Shown: positions 46,897 to 56,021, counted from the first letter of the stretch. The stretch is 64,000 nucleotides of DNA from Pseudomonas kribbensis (GCF_003352185.1 NZ_CP029608.1:2418001-2482000), one strand, 5' to 3'. The notes: generated by a model from the sequence alone, not told the origin. A program made the numbers and translations.

Positions 46897-46964
46897 CATC
46901 GCGAGCAGACTCACTCCCACATTTGGAACGCATTTCAAGTGTGGGAGCGAGCCTGCTCGCGATG
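46897..46964. repeat. REP-type palindrome
   Basis: Arms 46897-46920 and 46941-46964 form a long hairpin around CATCGCGAGCAG and GTGGGAGCGAGCCTGCTCGCGATG. This is the common intergenic REP of fluorescent pseudomonads. It is found just after the binding-protein gene and before the convergent AlkA-like gene. Confidence 0.85.
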
Positions 46965-46978
46965 AACGATAACGCGGT

Positions 46979-47596
46979 CTACGGCTTGGCTACCCGCCAC
47001 AAATACCACGCGGCAACGGTCCGAAACGGACTCCACCCCAACCCGATCTCAATCATCTGCTTACGCGTCGGCTGCACCTCCAGCCCCTTCAACCGCCGAT
47101 ACCCCTCGCGCACGCCGAAGTCATCTGCCGGCAAAATATCCGGGCGCTCCAGGCTGTAGATCAGCAACATCTCCACAGTCCAGCGCCCGACGCCGCGCAG
47201 GCTGACCAACCGCTCGATCAGCGCTTCATCCTCCATCGCCAGCGCAGTCGAGTAATCCGGCACCACGCCGTCCAGAGTCGCCTGGGCAATCCCCTGAATC
47301 GTCGCAATCTTGCCCGCCGAAAACCCGCAACTCCGCAGTCGATCACAATCCGTGGCAAGGATCTGTTCGGGGCGCGGAAACGTCTGCCCGGGAAACAACC
47401 CCACCAGCCGCCCGACAATCGCATCGCCAGCCTTGGCGTGCAGTTGCTGATAGGCAATCGCCCGCACCAGCGATTCATAGGGATCGCGCGCCGGATGTGG
47501 CTGATGCAGACATGGGCCGACCGCAGCAATGTGGCGCTGCCAGTCGGCGTCGAGGCTGGCCAGAAACTCGCTGGCCGGTTGGTAGGGATCGGGCAT
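46979..47596 (-). CDS. DNA-3-methyladenine glycosylase (AlkA/HhH-GPD family)
   Basis: A 205-residue helix-hairpin-helix glycosylase. The HhH motif is LVSLRGVGRWTVEMLLIY and the catalytic Asp lies in LPADDFGVREG. It removes alkylated purines. Shorter than E. coli AlkA (no N-terminal extra domain), as in many bacterial AlkA II-like enzymes. Ada is encoded two genes upstream on the same strand, so a shared alkylation response is likely. Confidence 0.9.
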   Translation of the reverse strand: MPDPYQPASEFLASLDADWQRHIAAVGPCLHQPHPARDPYESLVRAIAYQQLHAKAGDAIVGRLVGLFPGQTFPRPEQILATDCDRLRSCGFSAGKIATIQGIAQATLDGVVPDYSTALAMEDEALIERLVSLRGVGRWTVEMLLIYSLERPDILPADDFGVREGYRRLKGLEVQPTRKQMIEIGLGWSPFRTVAAWYLWRVAKP

Positions 47597-47599
47597 GGC

Positions 47600-48397
47600 T
47601 TACTTCAGCAGACCGTTGACTTCGCCATAGGTGAAGGCCTTGAGGTCGTGGGTATCGAGCTTGCCGCTGGCGAGGAAGCTTTTCACCAGCGAGCCCATGG
47701 CGCCGTACATGAACTCGGCGATCCCGGAGCCGGCGCTCAGGCGGCGTACGCCGAGGGTTTTCAGTTCGTCGGGCGAGGGCAGGCCGGCGAAGCCCAGAAC
47801 GTTGACCGGCAGGGTCGTGCCTTTGCAGATCGCTTCGATTTCGTAGGCGGAAGTTGCCCCGGCGGCGAACAGGCCATCGGCCCCGGCTGCCTGATACAGC
47901 GCCGCGCGGCGCAAGGTTTCGGCAACGCGATCTTCGGCCGGCACCAGACTTTTCAGATAAACATCGGTGCGGGCATTGATGAACAACTTCACATCGCGTT
48001 TGTCGGCAACCTTGCGCGTCACTTCGATCTTGCGCGCCAGCAGTTCCGGCGTGCCGCTGCCGTCTTCGATATTGATCCCGACTGCGCCTGCCGCGACCAC
48101 CGCGTTGATCACTTCAGCGACCCGGTCGAGGTCATCGGAATAACCGGCCTCGATGTCCACGCTCAGCGGCACCTTGATGACACGGGCAATCGACTCAACG
48201 GTGCTGATCAGACGCTCCAGCGGCAGGGTGTTGCCATCCGGGTAACCGTGGGCCCAAGCCACGGCGGCGCTGCTGGTGGCGACGGCTTTGCCGCCGAGTT
48301 GCTCGACCAGTCGCGCGCCGGTGGCGTCGGCGACGTTGGTCAGGATCAGCAAGCCGTCTTGGTGCAACTGGTGAAACGGTGTGTCGAGCGCGTTCAT
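47600..48397 (-). CDS. isocitrate lyase/PEP mutase-family protein
   Basis: A 265-residue alpha/beta-barrel protein. Mg-binding acidic segments VDIEAGYSDD and GINIEDG and the strand FINARTDVYL fit the superfamily. It lacks the KKCGH motif of isocitrate lyase, so it is not AceA; similar short proteins are carboxyvinyl-carboxyphosphonate mutase-like or oxaloacetate-like hydrolases. It is 3 bp upstream of the glycosylase gene and 22 bp downstream of ada. The reaction is unknown. Confidence 0.85.
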   Translation of the reverse strand: MNALDTPFHQLHQDGLLILTNVADATGARLVEQLGGKAVATSSAAVAWAHGYPDGNTLPLERLISTVESIARVIKVPLSVDIEAGYSDDLDRVAEVINAVVAAGAVGINIEDGSGTPELLARKIEVTRKVADKRDVKLFINARTDVYLKSLVPAEDRVAETLRRAALYQAAGADGLFAAGATSAYEIEAICKGTTLPVNVLGFAGLPSPDELKTLGVRRLSAGSGIAEFMYGAMGSLVKSFLASGKLDTHDLKAFTYGEVNGLLK

Positions 48398-48419
48398 CGA
48401 AATCCCTTCTTGTCGTCGT

Positions 48420-49502
48420 TCAGAAAGCCAGCGGTTGCGTCAGTTGCACGCCAGCGTTTTCCAGCCTGAGCAGAAACGCCTTGCGCGGTTGCCCACCACC
48501 ATAGCCGGTCAGCGAGCCGTCCGCACCGATCACTCGATGGCACGGCACCACGATCGACAGCCGATTGTGCCCGTTGGCCAGGCCCACCGCGCGACTGGCG
48601 CCGGGTTTGCCCAGCCGTGCGGCGATGGTGCCGTAAGTGCTGGTGTGGCCGTAGGGGATTTGCTGCAACTCGGCCCAGACCTGACGGGCAAACTCGCTGC
48701 CGGGCAAGTGCAGCGGCACGCTGAATTCGCTCAGTTTGCCGGCAAAGTACAGCGCCAGTTCGTTTTCGATCTGCTGCAAATGCGCGTTGTGCCCCGGTGC
48801 GACCACGTAGCCGTAGCGGTTCTGCAGCTCTTCGACTTCCCGGGTCAGCGCCGGGCGGTCGAGAAACTCCAGCAACACCAACCCGCGTCGTTCGGCCATG
48901 GCGATCATCGGCCCCAGCGGCGTGGTCAGGCGGGTGAACAGCAGCGGCTCGCTGGCCGCCGCACGGCCCGGCGTGATGTGGAACGACTTCTGAAATGCAT
49001 CGCGAAAACCGCTGAGGGATTCATAGCCGGAATCGAACGCCGCGTGGTCGATGGACGTGCCTTGCTTGATACCGCCCAGCGCCACGCCGAGCCGACGGGT
49101 GCGCAACCACGCGTGAAACGTCATGCCGAAATGCTGCTTGAACCAGCGCCGCAGTTTCAGTGGCTCGATGCCTTCGGCGAGCAATTGCGCATCGCTCCAG
49201 CGCAGCTCCGGATCGGCGTCGACGGCCTTGAGCAGCCGTTGCACCCAGTCCGGGGCGATGGCGGCAGCGTCCAGCGGCTTGCAGCGCAAGCAGGCGCGAT
49301 AGCCGGCGGACAGGCAGTCGTCAGCGTGGGCGAAGAACTCGACGTTTTCCGGTTTCGGCTTGCGCGCGGTGCAGGTCGGGCGGCAAAAGATCCCGGTGGT
49401 TTTCACCGCCGTGAAGAACACGCCTTCATAGGCAGTGTCGCTTGCGAGCATGGCGCGAACCATTTCGGCGTGAGGGGGCAGGACAGCGGTCTGTATGTTC
49501 AT
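48420..49502 (-). CDS. ada: bifunctional Ada: methylphosphotriester methyltransferase/regulator and O6-methylguanine-DNA methyltransferase
   Basis: A 360-residue Ada protein. The N-terminal zinc domain has C40, C44, C71 and C74 (FCRPTC and CLRC), where the first is the methyl acceptor. An AraC-type HTH follows (LKLRRWFKQHFGMTFHAWL and SGFRDAFQKSF), and the C-terminal domain has the suicide-cysteine motif VVPCHRVIG (C321). It repairs DNA and, when methylated, activates alkylation-repair genes, probably including the downstream glycosylase. Start at 49502 (MNIQT). Confidence 0.93.
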   Translation of the reverse strand: MNIQTAVLPPHAEMVRAMLASDTAYEGVFFTAVKTTGIFCRPTCTARKPKPENVEFFAHADDCLSAGYRACLRCKPLDAAAIAPDWVQRLLKAVDADPELRWSDAQLLAEGIEPLKLRRWFKQHFGMTFHAWLRTRRLGVALGGIKQGTSIDHAAFDSGYESLSGFRDAFQKSFHITPGRAAASEPLLFTRLTTPLGPMIAMAERRGLVLLEFLDRPALTREVEELQNRYGYVVAPGHNAHLQQIENELALYFAGKLSEFSVPLHLPGSEFARQVWAELQQIPYGHTSTYGTIAARLGKPGASRAVGLANGHNRLSIVVPCHRVIGADGSLTGYGGGQPRKAFLLRLENAGVQLTQPLAF

Positions 49503-49611
49503 GGGCCGAGGATAAAACCAGTTATTCGATGGCTCCACCGAAAAATCGACAGTGAATTTTCGGGCCGCTGCACTACAGTGATCGGGTCGCTACAACTCGG
49601 GAAATGAAGGT

Positions 49612-50025
49612 ATGCCACCGTTCACGATTCACCACATCGATCACATCGTGCTGCGCGTTGCCGATCTGCAACGCAGCATTGATTTCTACGACCGGGTCTT
49701 CGGCGCCGAAGTGGTCAAGCGCAACGAAAAATTCGGTCTGGTGCACCTGCGTGCCGGCACGTCGATGATCGATCTGGTCGACCTCGACGGCGAAATCGGC
49801 CGCAGGGGCGGCGCCGCTGCCGGCAGCGAGCGGCGCAATGTCGATCACTTCTGTCTGCGCATCGAGCCGTTCGACGAAGCGGCGCTGATCAGCCATTTGC
49901 AATCCTGTGGCCTGACCGTCGACAAGGCCGCCACCCGTTTCGGCGCCGAGGGCAACGGCCTGTCGCTGTACTGCTTCGATCCGGACGGCAATCAGGTCGA
50001 ACTCAAAGGTCCGTCCGAAGCCTAG
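49612..50025 (+). CDS. VOC (glyoxalase/bleomycin resistance/dioxygenase) family protein
   Basis: A 137-residue vicinal-oxygen-chelate protein with the paired beta-alpha-beta-beta-beta units: IDHIVLRVADLQRSIDFYDRVFG and VDHFCLRIEPFDEA, with metal-ligand candidates H9/H12 and a glutamate near the C-terminal DPDGNQVELKG. Its stop codon overlaps the convergent LysE stop by 4 bases. Substrate unknown. Confidence 0.85.
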   Translation: MPPFTIHHIDHIVLRVADLQRSIDFYDRVFGAEVVKRNEKFGLVHLRAGTSMIDLVDLDGEIGRRGGAAAGSERRNVDHFCLRIEPFDEAALISHLQSCGLTVDKAATRFGAEGNGLSLYCFDPDGNQVELKGPSEA

Positions 50026-50642
50026 GCCCGCTTGGCCATCAACAACACCGAAGCCGCCGCCGACAGCAGCCCCGCGCAGCAACGATTGAAGATCCGCTTG
50101 CCGCGCGGCTCGGCGAACCAGCGACGCATGTGCAAGCCCATGTAGGCGTAGGCGCTGATGGCGATCCATTCCAGCAACAGGAACAGCACGCCCAGCAGCA
50201 TGAACTGCGGGGTGATGGCGCGGTTCGGGTCGACGAATTGCGGCAAGAAAGCGGTGAAGATCAGGATTGCCTTCGGATTACCCGCTGCCACCAGGAATTC
50301 CTGACGCGCCAGTGCCAGCAGACCGCTCGCCGGCGCGGTAATGGCGTCTTCAGCGGCAGGATTCGCCCGCCACAGCTGCCACGCCAGATACAACAGATAC
50401 CCCGCACCGACAATCTTGATCCCGTAGAACAACAGCTCGGACGTTTGCAGCACCACCGCCAGCCCCGCCGCCGCGAGGGCGATCATTCCCGCAAATGCCA
50501 GCAACCGACCGACCCCGGCCACACAGGCGCGGCGATAGCCATAGCGGGTGGCGTTGCTGACCGACAGCAGGTTGTTCGGGCCGGGCGCCATGTTCAAGGC
50601 GAAACAGGCGGGCAGAAACAGGGAAAGGGTGGCGAGATCCAT
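50022..50642 (-). CDS. LysE-family translocator
   Basis: A 206-residue protein of about six helices. The N-terminal motif FALNMAPGPNNLLSVSNATRYG is typical of LysE/RhtB amino-acid exporters. It converges on the VOC gene with the two stop codons sharing bases. Substrate unknown. A second member is at 54660. Confidence 0.85.
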   Translation of the reverse strand: MDLATLSLFLPACFALNMAPGPNNLLSVSNATRYGYRRACVAGVGRLLAFAGMIALAAAGLAVVLQTSELLFYGIKIVGAGYLLYLAWQLWRANPAAEDAITAPASGLLALARQEFLVAAGNPKAILIFTAFLPQFVDPNRAITPQFMLLGVLFLLLEWIAISAYAYMGLHMRRWFAEPRGKRIFNRCCAGLLSAAASVLLMAKRA

Positions 50643-50915
50643 GGCGCGGGCTCCGGTGGCGGGACGGCTATTTTTATCACGCTGGCGGCAGGCCGGAACC
50701 GTACAGTCAGGCTGCGGAGTCGCGGTACAGCGATGGTCGGGCGTGAATCCGTTCGAACTTTCCGCCGCCCCGTCAACTCTGAAACCGTCACAGGGTGATG
50801 AATCCGCCAGAAAAAATTATCTGCCGGGTCAGAAAGGACAATTGCCGTGTAAGCTTTCGCGCCATGCGTTTCCATTCCCCAATGGCCCCAGGCGGCCCAC
50901 TGTACGAGCGACTAC

Positions 50916-51521
50916 ATGCAAGCAAAGGCCCGCGAGGTTCATGTACCACCGGTGTTGCAGGACTTGCGCGCCGGCACTGCCGAACTGCACATCGCACTGG
51001 AAAAACGCCTTCCTTTTTTCTCCGACACCCTTGATCTGCGCGCTTTCGAGCGATTGATGCGCGCCTATTACGGCTTCTATCAGCCACTGGAAGCCGCGTT
51101 GCAGGACAGCGGCGCGATCCCCGCCGATTTCGATCTGGTTTCACGCCTCAAGGCGCCGACCCTGCAACGGGATCTGCACGCGTTGGGCGCAAATGGCGGG
51201 GACTTTTCACTTTGCCGTCAGTTGCCCGCCATCGATTCAGCTGCCGCATGCCTGGGCGTGCTGTACGTGCTGGAAGGCGCGACCCTCGGCGGGCAGATCC
51301 TGCGCCGCGAAATCGCCACACGCCTGAGCCTTGGCGCGGACAACGGCGCGGCGTTTCTGGACATCTACGGCGCTGCCACCGGCCGACGCTGGCGCGACTT
51401 CATCGAATACCTGGGCAGCCGCCCGATGGACGCCGACGAGCGTGAAGCCGTCGTGGCGGCCGCTCACACCACATTCAGCTGTTTCGAGCGCTGGCTCGAA
51501 AGCCAGGAGGTTCTGGTATGA
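50916..51521 (+). CDS. bphO: biliverdin-producing heme oxygenase BphO
   Basis: A 201-residue heme oxygenase with the proximal histidine region DLRAGTAELHIALEKRLPFF (H25) and YVLEGATLGGQIL around the distal helix. It opens heme to biliverdin, which is the chromophore of the phytochrome encoded next. The stop overlaps the bphP start by 4 bases. A weak ribosome site precedes the ATG; 272 bp of non-coding DNA lie upstream. Confidence 0.92.
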   Translation: MQAKAREVHVPPVLQDLRAGTAELHIALEKRLPFFSDTLDLRAFERLMRAYYGFYQPLEAALQDSGAIPADFDLVSRLKAPTLQRDLHALGANGGDFSLCRQLPAIDSAAACLGVLYVLEGATLGGQILRREIATRLSLGADNGAAFLDIYGAATGRRWRDFIEYLGSRPMDADEREAVVAAAHTTFSCFERWLESQEVLV

Positions 51522-53755
51522 CCCCGCAAGACAAAGAAGCCTTTGAAGAGTTGCTGGCCAACTGCGCCGACGAGCCGATCCGCTTTCCCGGCGCGATCCA
51601 GCCCCACGGTCTGCTGTTGACCCTGAGCGAGCCCGAGCTTTCGATCATCCAGATCAGCGCCAACGTCGAGACCTTGCTCGCGCGCCCGGCACCGGAACTG
51701 ATCGGCCAGCCGCTGCAAAGCCTGATTGGCGATGCCCATGCCGCGCAGGTTCGCGAGGCCTTGCAGCAGTCGACCCTGTCCGACGCGCCGCCGCTGCACT
51801 TTCGCCTCAACGGCACGGCGTTCGAAGGCTTGCTGCACCGCCATCAGGATGTGCTGATCCTGGAACTGGAAATCCACGTCGAAAACTTCCAGCCACGCAA
51901 CGTCGCCGGCACCGAAACCCACCTCGGGCGGATGCTCGCGCGCCTGCAAAAGGCCCAGAGCCTGCAGGCGCTGTACGACATCAGCGTCAAGGAAATCCAG
52001 GCCATGACCGGTTACGACCGGGTGCTGATCTATCGCTTCGAAGAGGAGGGCCACGGCCAGGTCATCGCCGAAGCGTCCGACCCTTCGATGGAAGTCTTCA
52101 ACGGTCTGTTCTTCCCGGCCTCGGACATCCCCGAGCAGGCCCGAGAGCTGTACCGCACCAACTGGCTGCGGATCATCCCGAATGCCGACTACCAACCGGT
52201 GCCTCTGGTGCCGAAGCTGCGCCCGGACACCCAGACCCCGCTGGACCTGAGCTTCGCCACGCTGCGCAGCGTGTCGCCGATCCACTGTCAGTACATGAAG
52301 AACATGGGCGTGCTGTCGTCGATGAGCATTTCCCTGCTCAAGGGCGACCGGCTCTGGGGCCTGATCAGTTGCGGCAACCGTCAGCCGCTGCATGTTCCGC
52401 ACGAATTGCGCACGGCGTGCCAGACCATCGGCCAGGTGCTGTCGTTGCAGATCAGCGCGATGGAAGCGCTGGAAGTCAGCCGTCAGCGTGAAGAAAAGGT
52501 CGAGGCGCTGGCGTTGCTCAATCAAGCGATGATCGATTCGCCGCAGAACGTCTTCGATGGCCTGGCCAACCAGCCGCAGGTCCTGATGGCGCTGGCCAAT
52601 GCCGGCGGCATCGCGATCATCGAAGACAAGCAATTGCACCGTTACGGCAACTGCCCGGAGCCGGAAGACATTCGCGCCCTGCACAAATGGTTGCAGGAGC
52701 GTGGCGAGCCGGTGTTTGCCAGTCATCACCTGGCCAGCGTCTATCCGCCGGCCGCGCAGTATCAGCAGGTCGCCAGCGGCGTGCTCGCCATGAGTCTGCC
52801 CAAACCGGTGGACAACGGCGTGCTGTGGTTCCGCCCGGAAGTCAAAGAGAACATCAACTGGAGCGGCGACCCGCGCAAGCCGCTGGACCTGGAAAACTCC
52901 GACGCCGGCCTGCGCCTGCGGCCGCGTACTTCGTTCGAAATCTGGAAAGTCGAGATGGCCGGGATCTCCACCAAGTGGAGCCACGGCGATCTGTTTGCCG
53001 CCAACGACCTGCGCCGCTCGGCACTGGAAAACGATCTGGCCCGCCAGGTGCGCCGCGAGCAGGAAGCGGTGCGCGCCCGGGATGAGCTGGTGGCGGTGGT
53101 GTCCCACGACTTGCGTAACCCGATGACCGTCATTTCGATGCTGTGCGGCATGATGCAGAAGGCCTTCAGCTCGGACGGACCGCACACCTCGCGGCGCATC
53201 TCTACCGCCATCGACACCATGCAGCAAGCCGCCGGGCGCATGAACACGTTGCTGGAAGACTTGCTCGATACCTCGAAAATCGACGCCGGCCGCTACACCA
53301 TCGCGCCACAGAAACTCGATGTCGCGCAGATGTTCGAAGAGGCGCAGTCACTGCTCGCGCCGCTGGCGCTGGACAAGGACATCAGCATCTCGTTCGAGGC
53401 CGATCCTGACCTGAGCATTCATGCCGACCCGGAGCGACTGTTCCAGGTGCTGTCGAATCTGGTCGGCAATGCGATCAAGTTCACACCGCGTCTGGGCACG
53501 GTCGATGTGTTTGCCAAATCGGTCGGCGACGACATCGTCTTCACGGTGCGCGACAGCGGCGAAGGCATTCCCAAGGATCACTTGCCGCATGTGTTCGACC
53601 GTTACTGGACGGTGAAGGAAGGCAATCCGAACGGCACGGGGCTGGGTCTGTACATCACGCAGGGGATCGTCGAAGCCCATGGCGGGCGGATCGTGGCCGA
53701 GAGCGAGCCGGGGCAGGGCAGCGAATTCCGCTTCACCGTACCACGTCTGGACTGA
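51518..53755 (+). CDS. bphP: bacteriophytochrome sensor histidine kinase BphP
   Basis: A 745-residue red/far-red photoreceptor kinase: PAS (about 15-115), GAF (about 140-310, with PASDIPEQARELY), PHY (about 325-500), HisKA with H530 in AVVSHDLRNP, and HATPase with GLGLYI. The biliverdin-attaching cysteine C16 is in NCADEPIRFPGAIQPHG. No receiver domain or response regulator gene adjoins, so the partner is elsewhere. Its last 23 bases overlap the convergent PfpI-family gene. Confidence 0.93.
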   Translation: MTPQDKEAFEELLANCADEPIRFPGAIQPHGLLLTLSEPELSIIQISANVETLLARPAPELIGQPLQSLIGDAHAAQVREALQQSTLSDAPPLHFRLNGTAFEGLLHRHQDVLILELEIHVENFQPRNVAGTETHLGRMLARLQKAQSLQALYDISVKEIQAMTGYDRVLIYRFEEEGHGQVIAEASDPSMEVFNGLFFPASDIPEQARELYRTNWLRIIPNADYQPVPLVPKLRPDTQTPLDLSFATLRSVSPIHCQYMKNMGVLSSMSISLLKGDRLWGLISCGNRQPLHVPHELRTACQTIGQVLSLQISAMEALEVSRQREEKVEALALLNQAMIDSPQNVFDGLANQPQVLMALANAGGIAIIEDKQLHRYGNCPEPEDIRALHKWLQERGEPVFASHHLASVYPPAAQYQQVASGVLAMSLPKPVDNGVLWFRPEVKENINWSGDPRKPLDLENSDAGLRLRPRTSFEIWKVEMAGISTKWSHGDLFAANDLRRSALENDLARQVRREQEAVRARDELVAVVSHDLRNPMTVISMLCGMMQKAFSSDGPHTSRRISTAIDTMQQAAGRMNTLLEDLLDTSKIDAGRYTIAPQKLDVAQMFEEAQSLLAPLALDKDISISFEADPDLSIHADPERLFQVLSNLVGNAIKFTPRLGTVDVFAKSVGDDIVFTVRDSGEGIPKDHLPHVFDRYWTVKEGNPNGTGLGLYITQGIVEAHGGRIVAESEPGQGSEFRFTVPRLD

Positions 53756-54518
53756 GCAGCGGCTCGCGACGGGTGGCCTGCAACAGGGCCACCCATTCGG
53801 CGGCGAATCGATGGCAGTCGCCGGGCCAGCGGGCCGTGAGCAGGTTGCCGTCGCGCACCACAAAACCGATTTGCGGGTTCCCAGCGTGGTCGCGTTTGGC
53901 AATGAGCGGGCCGCGAATGAAATCGGTCTTGCTTGCCAATGCGGTTTTCACTTCTGCCTCGACGGTCTGCTTGTAGGTGCGGTAGTAGCGCCCCAGCCAC
54001 GCAGCGGTCATCAGCCACGCCGGCAACTCCATGGTTGCCGCGAGCAACGCCGTGACCTTGCGCCCGAATAACACCGAATGTCCGGTGTCGGGATCGAGCG
54101 TGCGGGCCAGCAACAACACGCCATGACACACCGCTGCCACGGGTTTTTCGGCCTTGAAAAATTGCAGGGCGATCTGCTGGGCCTGTTTGGATTCCAGCAA
54201 TGTGCGCATCCCCTTGGCATGACCACCGGGAATCAGCAGACCATCGAACCGGCTCGTGTCGACATCGGCGTAGGCAAGTGGCTGCCTGAACGCTTCGGAC
54301 TCGATCATTTGCGTGTAACTGTGAAGGTCGGCCTTGCGCGTCATCAGCATCGAACTCAGCAGGCCGAAGCCGATATCCACCAATCGTGGATCGGCGTGAG
54401 CGGGCAAGCCTTGCGGCGTGGCAAAGCGCATTTCGATGCCCGCATCGCGCATGGCCTGCCATGGCACGCTGCTTTCGGTGGGGTCGTAATCGGCGGAGGG
54501 CAGCAGAATCAGAATCAT
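53733..54518 (-). CDS. DJ-1/PfpI-family protein
   Basis: A 261-residue protein with nucleophile elbow AAVCHGVLLLAR and the acidic residue in LLIPGGHAKGM. It is longer than most PfpI proteins because of an extra segment after the elbow (YYRTYKQTVEAEVKTAL). Similar proteins act as glyoxalase III, deglycase or amidase; I cannot say which. Its 3' end overlaps the end of bphP on the other strand by 23 bp. Confidence 0.85.
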   Translation of the reverse strand: MILILLPSADYDPTESSVPWQAMRDAGIEMRFATPQGLPAHADPRLVDIGFGLLSSMLMTRKADLHSYTQMIESEAFRQPLAYADVDTSRFDGLLIPGGHAKGMRTLLESKQAQQIALQFFKAEKPVAAVCHGVLLLARTLDPDTGHSVLFGRKVTALLAATMELPAWLMTAAWLGRYYRTYKQTVEAEVKTALASKTDFIRGPLIAKRDHAGNPQIGFVVRDGNLLTARWPGDCHRFAAEWVALLQATRREPLLSPDVVR

Positions 54519-54659
54519 CGAGGGCGACTTCCTGGTCGAGAGTGGTCACTGAGGTAGAGCGTAGTGGGTCTGCGCGTTCGGGGGTAATTTCGTTCAATAC
54601 CCAAGGCAGGGCGCTGGTTACCGTGAGCGCCTTGTTCCTCGATTTGAAGCAGGTGTGCG

Positions 54660-55247
54660 ATGAGTCTGATTGTGTCGATGGCGGCGTTTGCCCTGGCCGC
54701 GTCCATTACCCCGGGGCCGGTGAATATCGTGGCGTTGAGTTCGGGGGCGCAGTTCGGCTTTCGCGCCAGCCAGCGGCATGTGGCCGGGGCGACGCTGGGG
54801 TTTGTGTTGTTGCTGGTGTTGATGGGACTCGGTCTTCACGAAGTGTTGAAACTGTGGCCGGCGCTGACCCGTGTGGTGCAACTGGCCGGGGTGGCGTTTC
54901 TGCTGTTCATGGCCTGGAAACTGGCCACCGATAACGGTCAGTTGAATGCGGGAGAATCGGGCAGGGCGCCGTCGATGCTCTACGGCGCGGTGATGCAATG
55001 GCTCAATCCCAAGGCCTGGCTGGCCTGTGTGGCGGGTATGGGCGCGTTTGTCGCCGATGGCGAGGCGCGGCTGGTGTGGCAGTTTGCGGCGGTGTATCTG
55101 GTGATCTGTTATCTGTCGGTGGGTTGCTGGGTGTATGCCGGGACATTCTTGCGCGGCTATCTCGGCAACCCGGCGGGAATGCGGTTGTTCAACCGAGTGA
55201 TGGCGGCGTTATTGGCGATTAGTGCGGGGTATTTGTTGATGCCGTGA
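54660..55247 (+). CDS. LysE-family translocator
   Basis: A 195-residue exporter-type membrane protein. The N terminus shows LAASITPGPVNIVALSSGAQFG, the LysE/RhtB signature, and the middle has AVMQWLNPKAWLACVAGMGAF. Divergent from the PfpI gene with 141 bp between starts. Substrate unknown. Confidence 0.85.
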   Translation: MSLIVSMAAFALAASITPGPVNIVALSSGAQFGFRASQRHVAGATLGFVLLLVLMGLGLHEVLKLWPALTRVVQLAGVAFLLFMAWKLATDNGQLNAGESGRAPSMLYGAVMQWLNPKAWLACVAGMGAFVADGEARLVWQFAAVYLVICYLSVGCWVYAGTFLRGYLGNPAGMRLFNRVMAALLAISAGYLLMP

Positions 55248-55602
55248 GCGTGACGGGTCTTGGGTTTAAAGGTGTTTAAGGATGCTTCCGGCAAGCTACG
55301 ACACCTTGCGCCATTGCCTACGCATCCGCCAGAATCCGCCGGCTTGTGGGCCTTGGGGCCGGGTTCTATCGTGTGTCGGTCGCTGACGAATCAGCGACCG
55401 GGCTTGACCGTCCGACTCAATCAAGGCGCCAGCGTGCCGTTTTCGTTCAGCTTTCATGGCTGTTCGTTTTATGGCGGTTGTGCGCGGGATACCTTCGGGT
55501 ATGCCGGGTTCCTTGATTCCCGGTCGGTCAACCCGCGTACAGCTGCCACCTGTTTCGATTGACCGCGAACGGTTGCAGCTCCGCCTATCAAGGAGCTTCA
55601 CC
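55248..55602 (+). ncRNA. 355-bp structured leader, probable cis-RNA element
   Basis: Between the LysE and DUF6124 genes there is a long non-coding stretch with several strong RNA hairpins: a 10-bp perfect stem with CGAA loop (55377-55386/55391-55400), a UUCG-capped stem (55485-55506, one internal mismatch), and a CCGGG/CCCGG stem (55504-55508/55519-55523) that shares bases with it and would exclude it. In-frame reading yields improbable protein. I recall similar long leaders before DUF6124/DUF3077-type genes in fluorescent pseudomonads. Function unknown. Confidence 0.5.
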
Positions 55603-55974
55603 ATGATCAAACCAACGCCAAACCCACCCGAAACCGATCCGACCTCGCCCTACGAAACCCTCGACTCCAGGAAATTCCACGAAGCCGCCGAACGCGCCCT
55701 CGATCATTACCTCAATCCGTTCCACCCCAGAAAACCGCTGCTCAAACCCAACACCCGCTACCTCATCGCCCCAGGCATCCCGAGCGAAGAACTGCTGGCC
55801 GACGCCTGCGAAACCCTGACCTCGGCTAAAACCATGGCCAGCGATTTCGCCGGGATGATCGATGCGCCGCAGCGGCATGTGCTGTTGGGCATCGGACAAC
55901 TGATCATGCTGGCGGAACTGGCGGTGAATCGGGTGCTGGATAATCTGGACGTGGCGGCTGAACCTCGTGTCTGA
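55603..55974 (+). CDS. DUF6124-family protein
   Basis: A 123-residue protein with a proline-rich start and the text SRKFHEAAERALDHYLNP, then SEELLADACETLTSAKTMASDFAGM, and a helical C terminus (HVLLGIGQLIMLAELAVNRVLD). This matches a small Pseudomonas family with no known role (DUF6124 by memory). AAGGAG precedes the ATG at 55603; a longer frame into the leader is rejected. Confidence 0.8.
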   Translation: MIKPTPNPPETDPTSPYETLDSRKFHEAAERALDHYLNPFHPRKPLLKPNTRYLIAPGIPSEELLADACETLTSAKTMASDFAGMIDAPQRHVLLGIGQLIMLAELAVNRVLDNLDVAAEPRV

Positions 55975-55976
55975 GT

Positions 55977-56021
55977 GCTAAAAGCAGAAACGGCCCATTG
56001 CGGGCCGTTTCTGCTTTTAGC
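55977..56021. terminator. 20-bp perfect-stem bidirectional terminator
   Basis: Arms 55977-55996 and 56002-56021 are exact complements with a 5-base loop. The stem ends carry AAAA on one side and TTTT on the other. It separates the convergent DUF6124 and AraC genes, and the AraC stop codon (56017-56019) lies inside the right arm. Confidence 0.85.

Noticed and set aside
47600..48397. Naming the ICL/PEP-mutase-family protein as isocitrate lyase
   Set aside because: It lacks the KKCGH catalytic motif and is half the length of AceA.
55456..55602. In-frame upstream extension of the DUF6124 protein
   Set aside because: The extension reads through the hairpin-rich leader and the AAGGAG site favours the ATG at 55603.
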